From Schaedlerella arabinosiphila (GTDB lineage: Bacteria; Bacillota; Clostridia; Lachnospirales; Lachnospiraceae), in assembly GCF_003885045.1 (NCBI RefSeq), contig NZ_RHJS01000002.1, positions 3,836,501 to 3,900,500 of the forward strand: a DNA stretch of 64,000 nt, given 5' to 3'. How positions within the stretch are numbered: position 1 is the first letter of the stretch; every line of letters starts with the position of its first letter. The notes under the pieces were generated by a model. That model was given only the letters and a program-made list of their open reading frames with translations. It was not told where the DNA came from and did no database searches. Positions 1 through 6,843 of the stretch are shown piece by piece. The position numbers and the translations under genes were made by a program.

Positions 1-1394
1 TTCTTCAATAAATTCCTGAATCTTTTTTGTGTCTAACTGCAACTCCAATACTTCGGATGCAAGTTCGGCACCAAGAAGAATCAATGCCGCAGATTTAGAG
101 AAACGCTCTGTTAACGGATTATATTTTCCTCTTTCTTTAGCATTTCTTATCAAAGCCTGCTGAATCGCTTCATGCTTTCTGCATAAAACATCTATAGTCT
201 GTTTCTTTTCATATTCTAATAATTTATCGGCTATCCGCCATATCAAATGTCCATAATGATTTTCACAGACTTTTTTTATTCTATCTGCACTATCTGCGGA
301 TTTTGTCCATGCAACATTCCGCACCTCTATACACCGTACAAAAAGTCCTGTATTCGAATCACATAGACGAAGGATACTTTTTTCCGATGTCATAAAGATT
401 GTGGTTGAGAATGTGATTGCCCCAGCCTTCTCCAATTCCTTCGTCAATCTTCCTTTCTCTTTTCCTTGTGCTAAAGAATATAAAAGTCCTGTTGGATTTT
501 TCTGAATCAGGCTGCCTTCATCAATCAACATAGGATATGATGAATGTATCGAATGCATGATTGCGTTGGGAGTGTCTGCAAAAGTCGTTATCATACTGTC
601 ACCTTCAAAGGAACTTTTTGCACCTGTACTCACCGCAAAGCAACCTGCTGTAGTCTTTCCATTAGAGCTTTCTGATGCCATTGATATCAAAATATTACCA
701 GTATGATACTCTTCCCGAAAATAATCCACCAACGGGGCAGTACATGCTACAGCTAAGATAAACTCCAAAGGCGTTTGACCGATTACTTCATTTTTAACCA
801 TTTCACGCCATTCGGAATAGTTTCCGCACGATTGTATTTTCAATTCACCGTTGTACTTACTATCAACGTTTATACCCGTTTCCCCCAAAAAAACTCTTTT
901 ATCTTCAAAAGTACTAAAGCCCAGTTTTTTATGAATCAATTCACGGGGTGCTTCTGGCTCTTGATTCATAATTGATGTAACCAAAGCCTGAAAAGTTTTC
1001 TTGGTAACTTGACACCCTATTTCCAAAAACTTTCCTATCGCAGTATCTGTCAAATCTTTTCTGTCAAAATAAGACTTGACTGTCATTCCATATGAATCCT
1101 TGAACGATAATAAAAATTTCCGTCCAAATGTACCTATGTCTATATACACTTTATCCAGATACACCGCTGAACCATATCGCCGGAAAACTAGATTACCTTT
1201 TCGATCTCCCTTCCATTCACCATACTGCCCATCACATATCTCAATGCTAGACACGATGACATATGTAGATTCCCTGTCATCCGCAGGCTCTGAAATCATT
1301 TGCTTTGCATCCTCTGTAGAATTTTCTTCGGAATTAATAATTCTTTTTGCTTCTTGTGGTTGCAGAGCAACCTTTTTTCGTGTTTTACCCACAT
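1..1394 (-). CDS. DUF927-type P-loop ATPase/helicase-like protein, 3' end outside window
   Basis: The open frame runs from ATG 1394 to the left edge without a stop, giving about 464 codons. A P-loop-like SESSNGKTT segment is followed by a FEGDS stretch and a Walker-B-like PMLIDEGSL, the arrangement I associate with the DUF927 family, whose members occur on integrative elements and phages and are thought to act in element replication. I chose ATG 1394 because AGAAAGGA lies 8 nt upstream; an in-frame ATG at 1403 sits inside that ribosome binding site. The gene is AT-rich, like the neighbouring small genes, and follows an unusually long leader from a consensus promoter (1740-1768). The family assignment comes from motif pattern alone. 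The biochemical role is not visible. Confidence 0.7.
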
Positions 1395-1498
1395 AAAACA
1401 CATCCTTTCTGATTATACTAATTCCATATGAGGAGGCAGAACCAGTGACCGGGTGCCTCTTTACACAACAAAAAAGGCACCACTAATAAATACACCAA

Positions 1499-1525
1499 AC
1501 AGATATACTCAAAAGTATACTCTGT
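1499..1525. promoter_or_regulatory. Inverted repeat in the DUF927 leader
   Basis: ACAGATATAC, TCAAAA and GTATACTCTGT form an inverted repeat with one bulged base. It lies about 100 nt upstream of the DUF927 start, inside the transcribed leader. It could be an operator for the nearby XRE regulator or an RNA hairpin. A second hairpin in the leader, around 1453-1482 (GGTGCC...GGCACC), resembles a terminator or attenuator. Confidence 0.4.
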
Positions 1526-1739
1526 CTTGTGCATATATTAGTCATGCCTTACTACTCTTAATCTATCTACTAATTTTCAAGGTGTCACTACTTGTGACTT
1601 TTCATACATTCAGACATCCCCTATGCCTTCTTCATTTAGTTTCTCATTGTGTGTTTTGTGCTCTGTTACTTTGTCCATCACAAAACCGCTGCAAATAACA
1701 GGGAAAGACTCTACATACCTTTATGAAATTGTAGATAAT

Positions 1740-1768
1740 ATTATACTACTTTTCATTTTGTATGTCAA
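1740..1768 (-). promoter_or_regulatory. Consensus sigma-A promoter for the DUF927 gene
   Basis: On the minus strand TTGACA (1763-1768) and TATAAT (1740-1745) are separated by exactly 17 nt, a perfect vegetative promoter. Transcription would begin near 1733, leaving a leader of about 340 nt before the DUF927 start. I see no convincing gene between 1395 and 1733. Confidence 0.85.
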
Positions 1769-1843
1769 GCATTTTTTCATCAAATTTAAAATTAAAGTTG
1801 TTAAATCATATCATGCCCTTCTACTTATCATGAATAGATATAG

Positions 1844-1870
1844 GGGCGGAAAACTATCCGTTTTCCGCCC
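1844..1870 (-). terminator. Hairpin terminator after the small-peptide genes
   Basis: GGGCGGAAAA and TTTTCCGCCC form a perfect 10-bp stem. It lies just after the stop of the 30-residue peptide gene, between it and the DUF927 promoter. The T tract is weak on both strands. Confidence 0.6.
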
Positions 1871-1880
1871 GGCTTTAACT

Positions 1881-1973
1881 TTATTTCCTTTGCCTTTTTA
1901 GCTGAACAATTATTTTTAAAGTACTGACTACTAAAGCAATTCCTTCTAATATCATCTTCGTACTATCTACCAT
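1881..1973 (-). CDS. Small hydrophobic peptide (30 aa)
   Basis: ATG 1973 to TAA encodes 30 residues: a short polar start, one hydrophobic stretch (ILEGIALVVSTLKIIV) and a strongly basic tail (KRQRK). A GGAGGG ribosome binding site lies 8 nt upstream, inside the end of the preceding small gene, and the start is 3 nt after that gene's stop. The shape fits a single-pass membrane peptide, as in type I toxins, holin-like peptides or ICE accessory peptides, but I recognise no family. The good binding site and the tight coupling to its neighbour are the reasons for calling it. Confidence 0.55.
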   Translation of the reverse strand: MVDSTKMILEGIALVVSTLKIIVQLKRQRK

Positions 1974-1976
1974 CTC

Positions 1977-2072
1977 TTAGCCCTCCATTTCTTCCCACAG
2001 CAACGTGTTAACATAAATGACATTTATTACAACCACTCCAATCAATATCCCCAAGACATAATATTGTACCAT
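1977..2072 (-). CDS. Small membrane peptide (31 aa)
   Basis: ATG 2072 to TAA encodes 31 residues with a long hydrophobic run (YYVLGILIGVVVINVIYV) and an acidic C terminus (WEEMEG). A GGAAGGAG ribosome binding site precedes it by about 10 nt. It is translated just ahead of the 30-residue basic-tailed peptide, so the pair has complementary end charges, acidic then basic. That suggests two partner membrane peptides, but this is inference only; no family is recognised. Confidence 0.55.
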   Translation of the reverse strand: MVQYYVLGILIGVVVINVIYVNTLLWEEMEG

Positions 2073-2135
2073 TATATTATTTTCTCCTTCCTGTCTTTCA
2101 AATAAAAAAGACCTGCTATATACACGCAGGCCATA

Positions 2136-2537
2136 TCATTTTTGAGTAATCTCATTTATTGATTGTATTTTCCCATCTTTCCACAGAATCGTATAACTAT
2201 TGCATCCATTTACTATTACATCTACTGTCATGCGCCCCGTGAAACCCAGATGGCAAAAGTTCAAAATATCGATCTCCTGATCTCCATAATATTTTTCAAT
2301 AGCTTTTTGGGCATCCTCCTCTGCACTCTTAAACTCTTCAGTTACATCCATTCCCTGATCATTTGCATAAATTGTTCTGTTATTAACTTTTATAGAAGAA
2401 CTCCAGCCATCACCCCCCGCATCTATTGTATGATTCCAGAATATAAATATTAGGATTATGAATGTGATAATGAAATATATTCGCTTCTTAATATTTCTCC
2501 CACAATCACATACTATATCTTTACTTATTATAACCAT
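2136..2537 (-). CDS. Membrane-anchored hypothetical protein (133 aa)
   Basis: This 133-residue protein has a basic N terminus, one membrane segment at about residues 20-36 (YFIITFIILIFIFW) and an outward-facing domain of about 95 residues with mixed charge. It reads like an N-terminally anchored extracytoplasmic protein with a small alpha/beta domain. It lies downstream of a hairpin that ends the three-gene small cluster and upstream of the two small membrane peptides, and may share a transcript with the latter. I do not recognise a family. Confidence 0.65.
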   Translation of the reverse strand: MVIISKDIVCDCGRNIKKRIYFIITFIILIFIFWNHTIDAGGDGWSSSIKVNNRTIYANDQGMDVTEEFKSAEEDAQKAIEKYYGDQEIDILNFCHLGFTGRMTVDVIVNGCNSYTILWKDGKIQSINEITQK

Positions 2538-2568
2538 ACCCCCTTTCTATTTGTAACCTCCAACGAAA

Positions 2569-2596
2569 CAGGCGGAAAAGCTGTATCTTCCGCCTG
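2569..2596 (-). terminator. Hairpin after the small acidic/basic gene cluster
   Basis: CAGGCGGAA and TTCCGCCTG form a 9-bp stem with a 10-nt loop. It lies just downstream of the 44-residue gene and upstream of the 133-residue gene. The stem sequence (GGCGGAA) echoes the hairpin at 1844-1870. Confidence 0.6.
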
Positions 2597-2620
2597 CGCA
2601 ATCCATAAACTATTTTACAT

Positions 2621-2755
2621 TTACTTGTTTCTATGTTCTTTTTTATTTTTATCAGAGTCCCTATCGCCTATCCTTATTTCTTTTCTTCCACCCTCGGAGG
2701 GAGTTGGCTTAATTTTTCTTTCAATTTCAGAACCTTTTTTTATGAAATCAAACAT
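2621..2755 (-). CDS. Small charged hypothetical protein (44 aa)
   Basis: ATG 2755 to TAA encodes 44 residues, very rich in Lys, Arg, Glu and Asp, with no hydrophobic core. AGGAG lies 7 nt upstream. It is the third gene of a set (42, 55 and 44 aa) transcribed away from the XRE regulator gene. The product is probably disordered and cytoplasmic. No family recognised. Confidence 0.55.
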   Translation of the reverse strand: MFDFIKKGSEIERKIKPTPSEGGRKEIRIGDRDSDKNKKEHRNK

Positions 2756-2775
2756 ACTTTTTTCTCCTTCACATT

Positions 2776-2943
2776 TCAAAAATCATCATCATATTCGCTA
2801 TCTTCATTATCATAGCCATCATCATCCGGATCTTCCAGAATGTCACAAATATTGCATCCTTTATAGTTACAATATTCAATTTCATTCATGCCTAATTCTT
2901 CCATTTCTTTCAATGCCCAATCTTCATATCCTGGCACACACAT
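2776..2943 (-). CDS. Small acidic Cys-containing protein (55 aa)
   Basis: I place the start at ATG 2943, where GGAAGGAG lies 7 nt upstream, rather than at an in-frame ATG 60 nt further upstream that overlaps the previous gene. The product has 55 residues with a CNYKGCNIC cluster near its middle, plus one Cys at position 2, and a tail of almost pure Asp and Glu (DPDDDGYDNEDSEYDDDF). The Cys spacing could bind a metal. The acidic tail resembles DNA mimics and chaperone-like partners of the basic 42-residue neighbour. No family is recognised. Confidence 0.6.
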   Translation of the reverse strand: MCVPGYEDWALKEMEELGMNEIEYCNYKGCNICDILEDPDDDGYDNEDSEYDDDF

Positions 2944-2960
2944 TTCGATACTCCTTCCTA

Positions 2961-3089
2961 CTATTTTCTTTTCTTCCCGGCGTCGCTTCTTTTCTGTCTC
3001 CACTGACCATCATTATTTCTGCTACGTACTTGTCCTGCTGTTGGACCTGTTTTAACTATCGGTCCTTTGGTATCTTTAGGGCTTGGCAT
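2961..3089 (-). CDS. Small basic hypothetical protein (42 aa)
   Basis: ATG 3089 to TAG encodes 42 residues rich in Lys, Arg and Gln and ending in KKRK, behind a strong AGGAGG site 5 nt upstream. It opens the divergent small-gene cluster opposite the XRE regulator and is followed at 17 nt by the acidic 55-residue gene. A basic protein next to an acidic one suggests that the two products may interact; that is inference. No family recognised. Confidence 0.6.
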   Translation of the reverse strand: MPSPKDTKGPIVKTGPTAGQVRSRNNDGQWRQKRSDAGKKRK

Positions 3090-3204
3090 TTTATCCTCCT
3101 TTCAAGATGTAAAATATTTTCATTTTATTGGGCATAAATATAATCATAATAAATATATCCATATAATATACACCCATCTAGAAATATACCATATTGCAAG
3201 CCAT

Positions 3205-3234
3205 CTTACAAGGATATTTATATTGAAATATAAT
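3205..3234 (+). promoter_or_regulatory. Probable promoter of the XRE regulator gene
   Basis: CTTACA (3205-3210) and TATAAT (3229-3234) are 18 nt apart, 21 nt upstream of the regulator start. The 165-bp space between the regulator and the divergent 42-residue gene is very AT-rich and must hold both promoters and probably the regulator's operator. Confidence 0.5.
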
Positions 3235-3255
3235 GATGTCATAGGAGGAATAATC

Positions 3256-3531
3256 ATGAGAGCCAAAAAATATAATCCTTTACGCAAACTTCCCGAAACA
3301 GCCGAAGAATATGGTGAAATCAAAATTCATCTATCTGAATTGATCGAAAAGAGAGAAGTTTCCCTCAACCAGCTTTCTTTCCGCACAGAAATGCAACGTT
3401 CTCAACTAAGGAGCTACCGTGATAACAAGATACAACGCCTGGATATTGATATATTGAAACGTCTCTGCTATGTATTGGACTGTGACTTAACCGACTTAAT
3501 CGAATATATCCCTCCCAAAAAGCAAGACTGA
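3256..3531 (+). CDS. XRE-family helix-turn-helix regulator
   Basis: ATG 3256 sits 7 nt after AGGAGG and gives 91 residues. After a 25-residue lead the helix-turn-helix runs from about 25 to 80 (LSELIEKREVSLNQLSFRTEM, then RLDIDILKRLCYVLDCDLTDLIEY), the compact Cro/CI-type fold typical of regulators of mobile elements. It is transcribed divergently from the cluster of tiny genes at 2621-3089 and convergently with the 3573-6092 operon. It most likely represses the divergent promoter and its own; that is inference from position. The longer frame starting further upstream lacks a ribosome binding site. Confidence 0.85.
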   Translation: MRAKKYNPLRKLPETAEEYGEIKIHLSELIEKREVSLNQLSFRTEMQRSQLRSYRDNKIQRLDIDILKRLCYVLDCDLTDLIEYIPPKKQD

Positions 3532-3572
3532 TTCACATAGTATTTGAGAGGAGCATCCAAAAAGCGCTTCTC

Positions 3573-3977
3573 TCATTTTTTATGTTTCCTCTTACCATAC
3601 AGCACATCCATTGTTACAGAGTAAATAATATAAATATTGCTGGATTCGCTTTGAACTTTCCATGTGTCCATGTACCATTCCCTGCCTTCTGTGAGCCATG
3701 TACCATCTTCTTTTACTTCAACATCTTCTATATCATCTTCCAAAATCAAATGGTGTGGATAACAGTTCAGAATGTCTTTGATTTGAATCACATCATTCCC
3801 ACTTTTAATAGGTTCCGGCAAAATGGCTATGAATCCTGTTCTTCCAAGTTTTCTGGATACAAGAACCCTTTCAGCCTTGTCAAAAATTCCTCTTGGCAGT
3901 CTATATTTCTTTTTAAGCAATGGCATCATATTTCTTAGTAAAACCATCTGGCTTTTTGTGTATATCTTGATATACAT
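3573..3977 (-). CDS. Hypothetical protein (134 aa)
   Basis: This 134-residue soluble protein has a basic N-terminal half and a C-terminal half with alternating beta-like segments. Its ATG directly abuts the stop of the preceding gene (TAA then ATG), and AGAGAGGAAGG lies just upstream. It is therefore the last cistron of a four-gene operon (6092 to 3573). No membrane segment or signal peptide is visible. I do not recognise a family. Confidence 0.7.
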   Translation of the reverse strand: MYIKIYTKSQMVLLRNMMPLLKKKYRLPRGIFDKAERVLVSRKLGRTGFIAILPEPIKSGNDVIQIKDILNCYPHHLILEDDIEDVEVKEDGTWLTEGREWYMDTWKVQSESSNIYIIYSVTMDVLYGKRKHKK

Positions 3978-4565
3978 TTACCTTCCTCTCTCCCTTCCCT
4001 TTTTTGGCATTACCTCTTGCCATACAGCACACCCATTAGCCTCGTTATAATCTGAATAAGTAACGCCTACAGCAAACACTGCAGCCTTCTCATTTTGCGC
4101 TATGTTAACATCTCCGATCGCTGATGCAAATATTACAATGTCCTGATTTTCTTCTTCATTGATATACATAGCTATGGGAATATACATGATTCCTACATTT
4201 CCTTTCCCATCCGTTTTAATCTCATTGCTTGATAATGGATATATTTCCTGCGCTTTTTTCAGCGATATTTTGGTTTCGTTATTTCTTACGGATTCAAATA
4301 TATAATCCAGCATATATATTCTAGCCGCATCTGATCCTATATCATTCACTACTAATTTATCAGATGCTATAACTCCGCCAACTATATCCGGCGTTATCAT
4401 CTTACCTTTTTCAAGTCTTTCAAGAGTTTCTTTCAATAATCTTTCTTTCGGCTTATTTTCAAATAAAGATGATAGCTTATGTGCTATCAGTAATTCATCC
4501 GAACCATTTTTGATATCGCTTAAGATACCGTCTATTCTCTCGCCTAAGTTTTTAAATGTTTGCAT
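3978..4565 (-). CDS. Hypothetical protein (195 aa)
   Basis: I take ATG 4565, which overlaps the upstream DUF1643 gene by 14 nt, as the start. A longer in-frame start at 4694 lies deep inside that gene. The product has 195 residues: a helical N-terminal third, then a mixed alpha/beta region with MYIPIAMYI and VIFASAIGDV segments. It is coupled to both neighbours by overlap or abutment, so the four proteins of this operon are probably made together. No recognised family. Confidence 0.65.
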   Translation of the reverse strand: MQTFKNLGERIDGILSDIKNGSDELLIAHKLSSLFENKPKERLLKETLERLEKGKMITPDIVGGVIASDKLVVNDIGSDAARIYMLDYIFESVRNNETKISLKKAQEIYPLSSNEIKTDGKGNVGIMYIPIAMYINEEENQDIVIFASAIGDVNIAQNEKAAVFAVGVTYSDYNEANGCAVWQEVMPKKGRERGR

Positions 4566-5142
4566 GATCCTTTTCCTTTTTCTGAGTCTTTTCTTCCTTG
4601 GGAAACTCATATTTGCGCAATTTCCATTGGCCGCTGAAACGTTGCCCCGCAAATAATGGATGTATGTTCCTGAGTCCTGCATACTTTTTATCATTGTCTA
4701 TTAATTCATATGTAATCTTTGTGAATGGCTTCAATAACTCATACACCTGTTGTTTCACTTCTTGGACCTTCTTATTGCCGATAAAGGTATTCCCCCAGCC
4801 AATTAAAACGGCATCAAATTTCTCCTTCAAGAGCCCCTTAAGATATTCGATATTCTCCGCATTATCTATGGTCTGGCCAGGTTTTAATTTTACACAGATT
4901 TCTGCAAACATGTTCCATACCACAATCTCAGAATATCCCATCACCCCCAGATTATTCAGTAAATAATTTGTAGTATTATCAAATACCTGTATATTATTGG
5001 ATGCCGGATTGATGCCAACCACAAGAATCTTTTTCCCTTTCATCCCGTTATATGTAAGCCGTAGCTCAAATCTTCTTTTAGAATCTTCGTCGAATACGCC
5101 TGTTCTCTCCAAAAGGCTTGTTTCCTTTACTATATTTTCCAT
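4552..5142 (-). CDS. DUF1643 family protein
   Basis: The 196-residue product contains ILVVGINPASNN early, then GYSEIVVWNMFAE and VLIGWGN. This matches the DUF1643 pattern of a conserved N-P-[AS] motif followed by a hydrophobic strand and a late GWG segment. DUF1643 proteins are small cytosolic proteins of unknown function found often on mobile elements. It starts 12 nt after the preceding gene's stop and overlaps the next start by 14 nt. The family call is from pattern recognition and is fairly good; no function is claimed. Confidence 0.65.
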   Translation of the reverse strand: MENIVKETSLLERTGVFDEDSKRRFELRLTYNGMKGKKILVVGINPASNNIQVFDNTTNYLLNNLGVMGYSEIVVWNMFAEICVKLKPGQTIDNAENIEYLKGLLKEKFDAVLIGWGNTFIGNKKVQEVKQQVYELLKPFTKITYELIDNDKKYAGLRNIHPLFAGQRFSGQWKLRKYEFPKEEKTQKKEKDHANI

Positions 5143-5153
5143 GCTTTATCCTC

Positions 5154-6092
5154 CTACAAAATAATATACAGCCGATTGAGTATATCAAAGTATAGTTCTT
5201 TGCCTGTAAAAGTTGATTCATCTAATGTTTCCGCAAAATCTACAGCGATCTCTTTATCAGTTACCCAACCGCTGATTTCTTCTTTTACCTGTTTTTTCCA
5301 GCCGTTTCTTTTTTGTTTATCCATTACACAGTACTTCAAATATGATTGAAGCAATTGATCCGATTGAGCAGACATCCGCTCGCCTATTTGACACAATTCT
5401 TCAAATGTCAAGAAGTCTCCTCTGATTTTCAGGTAAATATCTTTTTCATTATCTTTTCTCAAATATCCATCATCACTTCGGTAAAAGCCCAGAGCTGTTT
5501 TATGAAGATTCCCTGCTTCTCTGGCCTTGTGCAAATACTCTACATAGAGTTCCTGCCACTCCTTCGGATTGGAATATTGATATGAAGTCACTTCTTCGAT
5601 CCATTGCTGTTCCGTGCCTTCGAAGAAAGGAGGAATCTTTTTAATATCTTCTAAGCACAAGCATTCATTGTTTTTCTCCCACAGATTTCCTCCTCTCAGT
5701 CTGTTTTCCAGATTCATTGTCTGCTTCTCAATTGTTACGATTTCGATCCCATAATCCGATGAACACAAATAAAGCCGGAACGTTACAATCTCTGAACGTT
5801 CCGGCTCTTTGTATCTATCTTCGTATTCGTATTCACTTTCATTAAGATGGTAGTAATCCATAATCTTTCTGTAATGTTCGGATATTTCCTTTGATGTACC
5901 ATATAGGATTATAATGAAGCCTCCAAGATCATTTTCCAGGTTGCGTTCTGAACCATAGGCTTCGTCAAAACAACAAACCGACTGTAGTAGCCGTCTTTTT
6001 ATCACCTCACTTTTTTCAAGTACTTCTGCCTGCAATGGCAATTTTTTCTTCCACTCTGCCAAGTGCTTACCATTATGAATTACTTTATACAC
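5154..6092 (-). CDS. Hypothetical protein (312 aa), first gene of a mobile-element operon
   Basis: GTG 6092 follows AAAGGAG at 5 nt and opens a 312-residue frame. The protein is acidic and soluble, with no signal or membrane segment. It has an N-terminal alpha/beta region (GGFIIILYGTSKEISEHY), a charged central part with WIEEVTSYQY and WQELYVEYLHKA, and a helical C-terminal third. I do not recognise a family. It leads the four-gene operon shared with the DUF1643 protein, which as a block could be cargo of the element inserted at tRNA-Lys. Confidence 0.65.
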   Translation of the reverse strand: MYKVIHNGKHLAEWKKKLPLQAEVLEKSEVIKRRLLQSVCCFDEAYGSERNLENDLGGFIIILYGTSKEISEHYRKIMDYYHLNESEYEYEDRYKEPERSEIVTFRLYLCSSDYGIEIVTIEKQTMNLENRLRGGNLWEKNNECLCLEDIKKIPPFFEGTEQQWIEEVTSYQYSNPKEWQELYVEYLHKAREAGNLHKTALGFYRSDDGYLRKDNEKDIYLKIRGDFLTFEELCQIGERMSAQSDQLLQSYLKYCVMDKQKRNGWKKQVKEEISGWVTDKEIAVDFAETLDESTFTGKELYFDILNRLYIIL

Positions 6093-6462
6093 GTTTTCTC
6101 CTTTCCCGCTCCCTGCTTTAAAAGCATCCCTGGTTACTTGTATTTGATGTATCTGCTTTCACCTCCTTTGACACATCGAAAATATAATATATATTTAAAA
6201 AGGAGAGTTTTTTCAACGGGAAAACGGGATTTCGGGATTTCGGAATTTTGTGAATAGCTTTTTGGACTGTTTATTTCTCTGGCGACCAGTTGGCGACCAT
6301 TTTGGCGGCAATATTCAGAATTTTCAGAAAACTCTTTTTTGACTTAGACTTTTTATCTCTTTCCACCCCAAGCCAACACAAACCCAGTGTTTTCAAGGCT
6401 TTTGGGCAAAAAAAAACACCGTCCCCACAGCCTCTATTGTCTGCAAAAACAGTGATTTCTAC
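6093..6462. other. Gene-free junction between the mobile segment and tRNA-Lys
   Basis: These 370 bases contain no credible gene. They hold the AT-rich upstream region of the 6092 operon, a direct repeat GGCGACCA (6281-6288 and 6292-6299) and the DNA just beyond the 3' end of tRNA-Lys. A minus-strand frame ending at 6271 (ending VANWSPEK) may be a fragment of an integrase C terminus, but I cannot support that further. Base composition rises from AT-rich on the left to balanced on the right of this stretch. Confidence 0.5.
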
Positions 6463-6536
6463 TGCGCGATCAGGGGCTCGAACCCTGGACACCCTGATTA
6501 AGAGTCAGGTGCTCTACCAACTGAGCTAATCGCGCA
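6462..6536 (-). tRNA. tRNA-Lys (anticodon CUU)
   Basis: Read on the minus strand, a 7-bp acceptor stem TGCGCGA/TCGCGCA encloses a D arm (AGCTCAGTTGGTAGAGC), an anticodon arm with loop CTCTTAA (CUU, Lys), and a T arm with GTTCGAGC. The discriminator base is G at 6462 and CCA is not encoded. Foreign-looking AT-rich DNA begins on its 3' side, as expected when an element integrates at a tRNA 3' end. Confidence 0.95.
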
Positions 6537-6733
6537 TATTCTATTTTGTTTTGCTATTTCCTCAACAGCACAAAAGTTATTATATCCGATGATGACAAAA
6601 AAATCAAGTACTTTTTTTATTTTTTTGAAATTTTTCTTAATTATTTGTAATAGTTCGTTGAAATCCCCTGTCGGGACATGCGTAAAAGGGCGGTTTACGG
6701 CGTTTTTTCCGGCTTGTTCGGTATTTCTATCGC

Positions 6734-6767
6734 AAAAAATCCCCCGCTGCGATACGGGGGATTTTTA
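6734..6767 (-). terminator. Terminator of the surface-protein gene
   Basis: AAAAATCCCCC and GGGGGATTTTT form an 11-bp symmetrical stem with T tracts on both strands. It lies about 75 nt downstream of the stop of the 888-residue surface-protein gene. The rest of 6537-6843 holds no credible gene. Confidence 0.85.
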
Positions 6768-6843
6768 TATTTTTTAATATTCTTCTTTCAGGACTATAGG
6801 GCTGCTGTTCATGTGAGCCCTTCTGCATCCTGCCAAATGGCGT

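Noticed and set aside
1076..1698. Plus-strand frames over the DUF927 gene and its leader
   Set aside because: They are opposite a supported minus-strand gene and its leader, without start signals or domains.
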